Assembly: GCA_028696755.1 (NCBI GenBank)
Contig: JAQVGK010000020.1
Location: 1 to 14,990, forward strand
Length of the DNA: 14,990 bases
Source: Bacteroidales bacterium
GTDB taxonomy: Bacteria > Bacteroidota > Bacteroidia > Bacteroidales > ML635J-15
Direction of reading: 5' to 3'
Position numbers and translations under genes: made by a program. Within the stretch, counting starts at the first letter, position 1; each line of letters starts with the position of its first letter. This document shows, piece by piece, positions 8,201-13,200 of this stretch. The notes below the pieces were generated by a model. The model saw only the letters and a program-made list of their open reading frames with translations. It made no database searches and was not told the origin of the DNA.

Positions 8201-10052
8201 TACAAAGTCGTATGCCTGGACTGTGCCAAACTTATCGGCTGCAAACTGCCGCATAAAAGTTGTGGATGCATCAAATACAAATTTCCACGGCGAAAGTCCG
8301 TCAGACTTTATAATAAACACTGTTGTACCATTCGCCGGAAATGATGCTGCAATTTGTTCGGGAAGCAGCCTAAATCTGAATGCAACAGGTGGAGTAACAT
8401 ACTCATGGTTACCAACAACCGGACTAAGCAATCCATCTATTGCAAATCCAATAGCTACTCCGTCAGCGACAACAACATACACAGTATATGTAACAGATGC
8501 TAATGGCTGTACACAACCAGATCAGATTACAGTTACAGTAAATGCGATACCTCCTGCTCCGGTTGCATCAAGCAATTCACCTGTTGATCTTAACGGGACT
8601 CTTGAATTAAATGCCAGTACAGTAAACATGGCATTTTATAACTGGACCGGACCAAATGGTTTCAGTTCAACTGATCAGAACCCTGTAATAGAAAATGCAA
8701 CTGCATCATTATCAGGTACATACTCTGTAACTGCAACCGTGGCAGGATGTACCAGCATCGCATCAAGTACGATTGTTACCGTTAGCGGAGTTCCTGCAAG
8801 TTCTGTAATTGCAGGTAATGTATTTACTTCTGGTGGTTCTCCTGTATCTGGCGTAGAAATTACATTAAGCGGAGATAACTCCGATACATTTACAACTGCA
8901 TCTGCCGGATATTATGACTTCACACTAAATACCGGTGGAGCATATACAGTAAGTCCTGTGAAAGATAATGATATTGTAACCAACAACGGAATTTCAACCC
9001 TAGACATTGTACTGATGCAGCGACATATTCTCGGCGTTGAACAAATAAGTTCTCCATACGGCAGAATTGCGGCCGATGTAAACAGATCTTCTGGCATTAC
9101 AACATTCGACATAGTTCTTACAAGATCACTGATTTTGCAAACAGCAACTGAATTCCCTGGAGGTGATTTATGGACATTTGTAAACAGTGATTATGTATTC
9201 TCCGACCCACAAAATCCATGGGCATATGAAATGACAAGATCGTACAGTTCTGTTACAGATGCTGAGGATCAGGATTTTATCGGTATAAAACTTGGCGATG
9301 TTAATGATTCATGGAATACTAACATTGCAAAATCAGGAAATTCTGAACTTACTTTTATAATGAATAATCAACAGGCTCATTATGGTGAAACTTTAAGTAT
9401 CCCGTTCAGTGCTCTTAATTTTGAGAACCTTAGCGGCTTACAGATGACCATTAGCTGGGACAACACACTATTTGACTTTGCTTCTGTAACACCAGCAATA
9501 TCAGGACTATTCTTCGGTGAAACTTTCGCCACAGACGGCAAAATAACTGCTGTCTGGAGCACAGGAGAACTCGAAGGACTAAGCTACTCTCAGGATGAAA
9601 CATTATTTACACTTAATCTTATACCAATAAATGATATCGCAGCAAACACTAGCATTCTGATAAACGGAGAAATTACTACTGCTGAAGCTTATGATTCAGA
9701 ATTGAATGCTATGGATATCGAACTTGAAAATTCTGAAGTTGAAATTATTCCGACAGTTTCCGGAATTGAAAACATTGTTTCAGAAATATCTCTGGATTGT
9801 CATCCTAACCCATTTTCAGATTATTTGATTATCGAATTTACAAATACAAGAGAGTCTGAGACAACGATTCAGATTTTCAATTTAGTTGGAGAGTTGGTTT
9901 ACACAAATGAATCCATACTACCTATAGGTATTAATAAAATTAACTGGGACGGAACTGATGCTAACGGAAATAAATTACCTGCAGGGAACTATTTTGTAAA
10001 ACTAAATACCTGCAACAAATTGATTACCGAGAAGATAGTTCTTTTCAGATAA
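2238..10052 (+). CDS. Giant secreted Ig-like repeat protein with dockerin-like, cohesin-like and T9SS sorting domains
   Basis: Complete 2604-residue protein. Residues 1-20 are a Sec signal peptide (MKKLFTLLAVLFICSISFSQ) with likely cleavage at SFSQ. Residues 21-2031 hold 21 consecutive Ig-like repeats of 92-100 residues. Most share a pattern of PNGGE, ITW, a YxIDYSxDNGxxW strand, WTVP, CLVRV and SDAVFTI; this is the Kre9/KNH-like beta-sandwich common in bacterial cell-surface proteins. Then come a PKD-like domain (about 2032-2108), an Ig-like domain (2109-2186), a small CarboxypepD-reg-like beta domain (about 2188-2240), a dockerin-like pair (2243-2301), a cohesin-like module (2371-2503) and a T9SS type A C-terminal sorting domain (2517-2604, ending EKIVLFR). 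No catalytic domain is visible. The protein is predicted to cross the outer membrane through the T9SS and to be anchored at or released from the surface; a role in adhesion, matrix or scaffolding is inference. It has its own promoter, and the next giant gene starts 183 bp downstream. Confidence 0.9.
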   Translation: MKKLFTLLAVLFICSISFSQSITVTSPNGAEVLPGCTVKTITWNSSGTTDYYSIDYSTDNGLTWTSITSFYNTVARTYNWTVPNTSSGVCLIRIKDSNNSSVSDLSDAVFTITSPLTVLQPNGGETWQGSTAKSINFTASGTSNYYDISYSIDAGSNWTTIANNTYNTSGTYNWSVPNSPSTNCLVKIRDHSNSCMTDVSNGLFEITAAASSVTVTSPNGGETWYVGQSKSITWTASNTTNYYNIDYSIDNGLSWTSLASSYYAVTGTFSWTIPNTPSANCRVRVTDANNVPVTDMSNAVFTIASPYITILSPNGGENLESCYGEYINFQCGGTSNYYRIEYSINNGISWTTITSSYYSSSSNISYLWSTIPQNNSSSCLIRVTDTGNASVLDQSDATFTILPNDEIIVTSPNGGESWQVGSSHVISWVSAPSSTRYYVYYSVNGGSSWTYITNTTSTSYNWTVPDNESSNTLIKIVDYNNTCIYDISDSEFAIAPPTPIITVTNPNTSSTLFQGNGISISWTSQYVESPYVAIDYSIDNGNNWISIVTVTENDGSYPWTIPTVLSSQCLVRVSEYNNPAVFDTSNTTFTIAAPFVTVTSPNGGEVFGGCDSHTITYIKGGIGSYVKLEYSTDNGSTWNIITSSTSASGSYTWNPVADNPSTQCLIRVSDASNSSVNDLSNAVFTIQENDDIFVTSPNGGESLEVASSVTITWVAAPGHSHFGLYYSINNGTSWSTISSSLYTTSYTWTVPNAPSTTCLIKVVDYDNSCIYDKSDAVFSIEPPDPIITVTSPNTSTTLYVANTYNITWSHQYDDVSFVKIDYSTDNGSNWTNVVAVTENDGSYAWTVPNTPSNQCLVRVYEYDNMSLIDQSDVNFTIAPAYIILNQPNGGEVMTGCGTYNITWTRGGTGNYFKIEYSLDNGNTWNNINSSYYASGTTGSYTWSPLINQSSVNCLIRVSDAYNLATSDVSNAVFTINPNTNIIVTAPNGGQNLEIGDTYQITWVSAGSSTQFRVYYSTDNGTTWYTITSSTSYNYYNWTVPNAVSSQCLIRVDDYSNSCIRDYSDAVFSISEPAPNITVTNPNSSSTLYYNATTNIAWTSEFTTSEFVTIEYSTDNGSNWTTIASPTQDDGSYSWTVPQTASTECLVKVSEYGNPAVYDVSNVNFTIAAPFITVTYPNGGETLDGCSSSTITWTKGGTSNYYKFEYSLNNGIDWTLISSSYYTTGTSYTWNPVADFGSTNALFRVSDANYTMATDQSDNVFTLIKNDDIVITYPNGGEDFETGTSKTLTWVADPSVTRFYVYYSTNSGSSWTYITNTTYNYYNWTIPAGVSDHCLIKVSDYNNSCKYDISDSEFSITPPTPTITVSNPNSATTLYFTKTTTISWSSQYLSSSFVVIDYTYDDGITWNTIANATENDGSYVWTIPETISSLCRVRVSEYQNPTVYDESNVDFAIAYPYITVVSPNGGEVYEGCESTTISWTRAGVSNLYKFEYSTNGGSTWTVINSSYSTTGTSYTWSPLPDMTSSNCMIKVSDASYLNATDVSNAAFTINKNEDIILTSPNGGEFWQVGTSKTITWVSAPTSTQFRVYYSIDGGTNYTLINTTSGTSLNWTIPNLPSSTCKIKVVDYNNSCIYDASDEYFAIIPADVALTYPNGGQTLYYGSTSSITWTNQYINSNFVKLEYSVNNGASWEIIAEVTNNSGSYSWSVPNDFSTQCLVKVSQYNDPDVFDISDNVFTIAPSIVLQTPNGDGGAEVWRVCTETSIVWSANGDGNYFKIEYSINNGLTWSTIASNYYNTSSLISYNWTLPNTPSTECIVRITDVNNTIKTDASDATFTISPAINITSPNGGESITGGSPYGIIWTSDGVSNYYNIDYSTNGGSTWTSICYNQSIATNSYTWNVPSVISSNCLVRIIDNVNTCKTDVSNQVFAIGTSAANITVTYPDGGETLDACTTETIEWTSTGTSDSYNIYYSVNSGATWVSIASNYSTLTKSYAWTVPNLSAANCRIKVVDASNTNFHGESPSDFIINTVVPFAGNDAAICSGSSLNLNATGGVTYSWLPTTGLSNPSIANPIATPSATTTYTVYVTDANGCTQPDQITVTVNAIPPAPVASSNSPVDLNGTLELNASTVNMAFYNWTGPNGFSSTDQNPVIENATASLSGTYSVTATVAGCTSIASSTIVTVSGVPASSVIAGNVFTSGGSPVSGVEITLSGDNSDTFTTASAGYYDFTLNTGGAYTVSPVKDNDIVTNNGISTLDIVLMQRHILGVEQISSPYGRIAADVNRSSGITTFDIVLTRSLILQTATEFPGGDLWTFVNSDYVFSDPQNPWAYEMTRSYSSVTDAEDQDFIGIKLGDVNDSWNTNIAKSGNSELTFIMNNQQAHYGETLSIPFSALNFENLSGLQMTISWDNTLFDFASVTPAISGLFFGETFATDGKITAVWSTGELEGLSYSQDETLFTLNLIPINDIAANTSILINGEITTAEAYDSELNAMDIELENSEVEIIPTVSGIENIVSEISLDCHPNPFSDYLIIEFTNTRESETTIQIFNLVGELVYTNESILPIGINKINWDGTDANGNKLPAGNYFVKLNTCNKLITEKIVLFR
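2298..8330 (+). repeat. 21 tandem Ig-like (Kre9/KNH-type) repeats in the first giant protein
   Basis: Residues 21-2031 are 21 head-to-tail modules with no spacer. Each runs from a PNGGE or PNTSST-type opening strand to a final xFTI strand. By position in the array, repeats 1-3 and 19-21 are of a general type, and repeats 4-18 form five ordered triplets (separate entry). The PNGGE opening is lost in five evenly spaced repeats (6, 9, 12, 15) or altered in others (repeat 19 has PNGDGGAE). At DNA level the copies are well diverged, so the array is old and under selection for the fold. Confidence 0.9.
3156..7454 (+). repeat. Five copies of a three-domain super-repeat (alpha-beta-gamma), about 286 aa each
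   Basis: Five blocks: 3156-4019, 4020-4877, 4878-5744, 5745-6602 and 6603-7454 (residues 307-594, 595-880, 881-1169, 1170-1455, 1456-1739; 288, 286, 289, 286 and 284 aa). Alpha repeats have a GC after PNGGE, a GGTSNYYK-like strand and usually end in a polar ND/NT/NE. Beta repeats have TWVSAP, a VYYS strand, NNSCIYD and an acidic-proline tail (PPTP). Gamma repeats lack the GGE, have a W-x-x-QY strand, the motif TENDGSY and the strand VRVSEYxNPAVYD. The order never breaks in repeats 4-18. Confidence 0.87.
8331..8795 (+). other. PKD-like and Ig-like domains of the first giant protein
   Basis: Residues 2032-2108 start AGNDAAICSGSSLNLNATGG and end in a TVYVTDANGC strand and TVTVNAIPPAP. This is the same domain type that makes up the whole array of the next gene, with two cysteines placed to form one disulfide. 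Residues 2109-2186 are a second beta domain (NWTGPNGF, SGTYSVTATVAGC) of the Ig-like kind often found beside it in Bacteroidota surface proteins. Confidence 0.7.
8964..9140 (+). other. Dockerin-like duplicated calcium-binding module
   Basis: Residues 2243-2301 contain two dockerin-type segments. The second, DVNRSSGITTFDIVLTRSLI (from D2280), has D, N, S and D at loop positions 1, 3, 5 and 12, followed by the helix. The first, DIVTNNGISTLDIVLMQRHI (from D2245), keeps loop positions 1, 5 and 12 but has Val at position 3. The paired loop-plus-helix layout with LDIVLMQRHILG and FDIVLTRSLILQ fits dockerin type I. Dockerins bind cohesins in a calcium-dependent way; here the first loop is partly degenerate. 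Confidence 0.72.
9348..9746 (+). other. Cohesin-like module of the first giant protein
   Basis: Residues about 2371-2503 show the cohesin pattern: a GETLSIPFSALNFENLSGLQ opening, then MTISWDNTLFDF, an ITAVWSTGELEG stretch, and ETLFTLNLIPI before the last strands. Compared with the next gene's cohesins it shares the layout rather than close identity. It lies between the dockerin-like module and the sorting domain, a layout seen in other Bacteroidota T9SS proteins. Confidence 0.6.
9786..10049 (+). other. Type IX secretion C-terminal sorting domain (type A)
   Basis: Residues 2517-2604 carry the usual blocks: CHPNPFSDYLIIEF, then TTIQIFNLVGELVYTNE, INWDGTDANGNKLPAGNYFV and the C-terminal EKIVLFR. 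This directs the protein through the outer membrane by the T9SS, with removal of the domain and attachment to the surface or release. Confidence 0.93.
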
Positions 10053-10127
10053 CTTTAAATAAATACTAAAGTTTTTGTAGATATGGTGTCTATTTGCAGG
10101 TCAGTAAAAATCAGAGTTAACTTATCT

Positions 10128-10156
10128 CTAATCTTCATAAAGATTCTGAAGATTAG
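10128..10156 (+). repeat. Inverted repeat between the two giant genes
   Basis: ctaatcttc (10128-10136) and gaagattag (10148-10156) are perfect 9-bp complements with an 11-nt loop. The left arm can instead pair with a closer copy: aatctt (10130-10135) with aagatt (10140-10145), 4-nt loop. The two foldings exclude each other. No T-run follows, so it is not a standard intrinsic terminator. Other small symmetric elements nearby are TACCGGTA (10173-10180) inside TTGTG/CACAA arms (10167-10171, 10186-10190). Function unknown. Confidence 0.4.
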
Positions 10157-10235
10157 GTTCTCTAACTTGTGTTACCGGTATCTGGCACAAACTACAGATT
10201 AAATTTTATTGAATAAATTACAGAAACAAATTCGC

Positions 10236-13200
10236 ATGAAATATTTCAAAATAATAATAATTGCATTGTTAATTCCGATTCTCTCAAAAGCTCAGGCTGT
10301 ATATTTCAGGCTGGGAACAGGAAGCGATATTCAGGGATCAGAGGTGGTAATACCTGTTACTGTAGAAAATTTTAGCAGTATTATTTCGATGCAGGGAACT
10401 ATTTCCTTCAATCCATCTGTCGCAAGCTTTGCAGGAACTCAAAATTTTGGACTTACAAATCTTGGAACTGCAAATTTTGGCTTGAGTAATGTCGGTTCCG
10501 GAAAGCTTACATTTTCATGGTACGACCCTGATTTGTCTGGAGAAACTATAAGCAACAACGATACTGTTTTTTGTCTTCGTTTTATACTTACCGGATCTGC
10601 CGGCATGTCATCTGTAATTTCAATTGATAACTCAATCACTCCTATTGAAGTTATACACAGCTCAATGACAGAGAAACTTGTTTATACACAATCAGGACTT
10701 GTTTCAGTTACCAATTCATCTGCAACCGACGAAATTATGTTGTCTGTTGCTTCTGATGAAGGTTCAACAGGACAAACCATACAAATTCCCGTGAGTGTCA
10801 GAGACTTCAACTCGATTGTTTCGGCACAGGGGAGTATCTCGTTTAATCCGTCAGTTATCAGTTTTCTTTACGTTGACGGATTCGGCTTACCCGGAATGAA
10901 CTCAGGAAATTTCGGCACTACTGCATCTGGCTCGGGTATTATTACTTTTAGCTGGAACGACCCCGGACTAACGGGTGTAAGCCTCTCTGACGACTCTGAG
11001 ATTTTCATTCTGAATTTTGAAATTATCGGTACGAGCGGACAATCAAGCTCTGTTTCACTTACTAATAATCCAACACCTTTGGAATTTGTTAATACCTCGC
11101 TAAATGTTCTGGATTACACTCTTTCTCAAGGATTGGTTACCGTAGGTGCGCCGTATATCCCTGATAACATAGCCTTATCTGCCGACAGCGTAGAAGGTGC
11201 TATCGGCCAGTATGTTCAGGTTTCTGTTACGGCAACAGATTTCAGCGATATTATCTCCATGCAGGGAAGTTTATCTTTTGACCCTACAGTTGCCCAGTTT
11301 GATCAAATAACTTATTTCGGACTACCAGATATGTCAGTTGCTAATTTTGGGACAACAATGTCTGGAACCGGAAAAATTTCCTTTTCATGGAACGATGCCG
11401 ATCTAAGCGGAGAAAGCCTCTCGGACAATTCTATCCTTTTCACTTTGCAGTTTCTGCTCATTGGCAATATAGGGGATCAAACACCTGTAAGTTTCACAAA
11501 TATTCCTACTCCTTTCGAGTTTATTAAAAGTGATTTTAGCGAAATAGGATATTCTGCAATACCAGGAAATATCAAAATTATTGATTTGTATGGTCTTGAG
11601 GTTCTATCACATAGTGAAACAGAACTTTGCGCAGGCTCTGAATTATCTGTTCAATATTCTGCAATTGGGGATTTTACAGTGACAAATGTTTTTACTGCAT
11701 ATCTTTCTGATGAAAACGGTTCCTTCGCATCACCTGTTAGCATTGGGTCGCTCAATTCAAATGTTTCAGGAACAATTGATGCTATAATTCCTGCAAATAC
11801 CATAAACGGCACAAATTACAAAATAAAGATAGAAGCATCTGATCCTGTATACTCTGGAACAGAAAGTATTTCGTCACTCATTATTCATGCTTTACCAACT
11901 GCTGATGCAGGCACAGATGTAGATATTTGTACAGGAAATTCAACAAATTTATTGGCTACCGGAGGTGTAGATTTTGAATGGAACGGCGGACAGACTTCTG
12001 CAACAATAAATGTTTCTCCGCTGGTTGATACCGAATATACAGTTACTGTAACTGACGTTTACGGTTGCGAAAATTCTGATGCTGTTATGGTTTTTGTTCA
12101 CAGCTTACCTGTTGCAAATGCAGGAACAGATCAAAACATTTGCTTTGGAGAAACGGCAAATCTTTCAGCTACAGGAGGCGTTTCTTATGAATGGAATAGC
12201 GGGCAGCTTATTGCTGATATTACAGTTGCACCAACAATCACAACCGATTATGTCGTTACAGTTACAGATATTTGGTCTTGCGAAAATACGGATACTGTTA
12301 CAGTAAATGTGTTTCAGGTTTTTGCAAATGCAGGAACTGATGAAGAAATTTGCTCGGGCGGAAGTATAACGCTTACAGCAACCGGTGGAAGTTCTTATGA
12401 ATGGAATAGCGGCCCTACAACTGACATAATTAATGTTTCGCCACTTGCTGACACGGAATACATTGTTACAGTTACTGGAGTAAATTCATGTCAGGATGTT
12501 GATACGGTTTTGGTAACAGTTCATGATTTACCAACTGCTGATGCAGGCACAGATGTAGATATTTGTACAGGAAATTCAACAAATTTATTGGCTACCGGAG
12601 GTGTAGATTTTGAATGGAACTCTGGACAGACTTCTGCATTAATAAATGTTTCTCCGCTGGTTGATACCGAATACACAGTTACTGTAACTGACGTTTACGG
12701 TTGCGAAAACACTGATGCTGTTATGGTTTTCGTTCACAGCTTACCAGTTGCAAATGCAGGAACAGATCAAAATATTTGTTTTGGTGAAACGGCAGATCTT
12801 TCAGCTACAGGAGGCGTTTCTTATGAATGGAACAGTGGGCAGCTTATTGCGGATATTACAGTTGCACCAACAATCACAACCGATTATATCGTTTCAGTTA
12901 CAGATATTTGGTCTTGCGAAAATACCGATACTGTTACTGTTAATGTGTTTCAGGTTTTTGCAAATGCAGGAACTGATGAAGAAATGTGCTCTGGAGGAAG
13001 CGTAACTCTTACAGCAACAGGCGGCAGTTCTTATGAATGGAACAGCGGGCAGACTACTGACATAATTAATGTGTCGCCACTCGTTGACACTGAATACATT
13101 GTTACAGTTACTGGAGTAAATTCATGTCAGGATGTTGATACGGTTTTGGTAACAGTTCATGATTTACCAACTGCTGATGCAGGCGCAGATGTAGATATTT

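Noticed and set aside
2298..8330. Repeated DNA as a possible CRISPR or minisatellite array.
   Set aside because: The period (about 285 bp) and codon-level conservation show protein domains, not short identical repeats with unique spacers.
10128..10190. Intrinsic terminator after the first giant gene.
   Set aside because: The stems are AT-rich or short and none is followed by a run of T.
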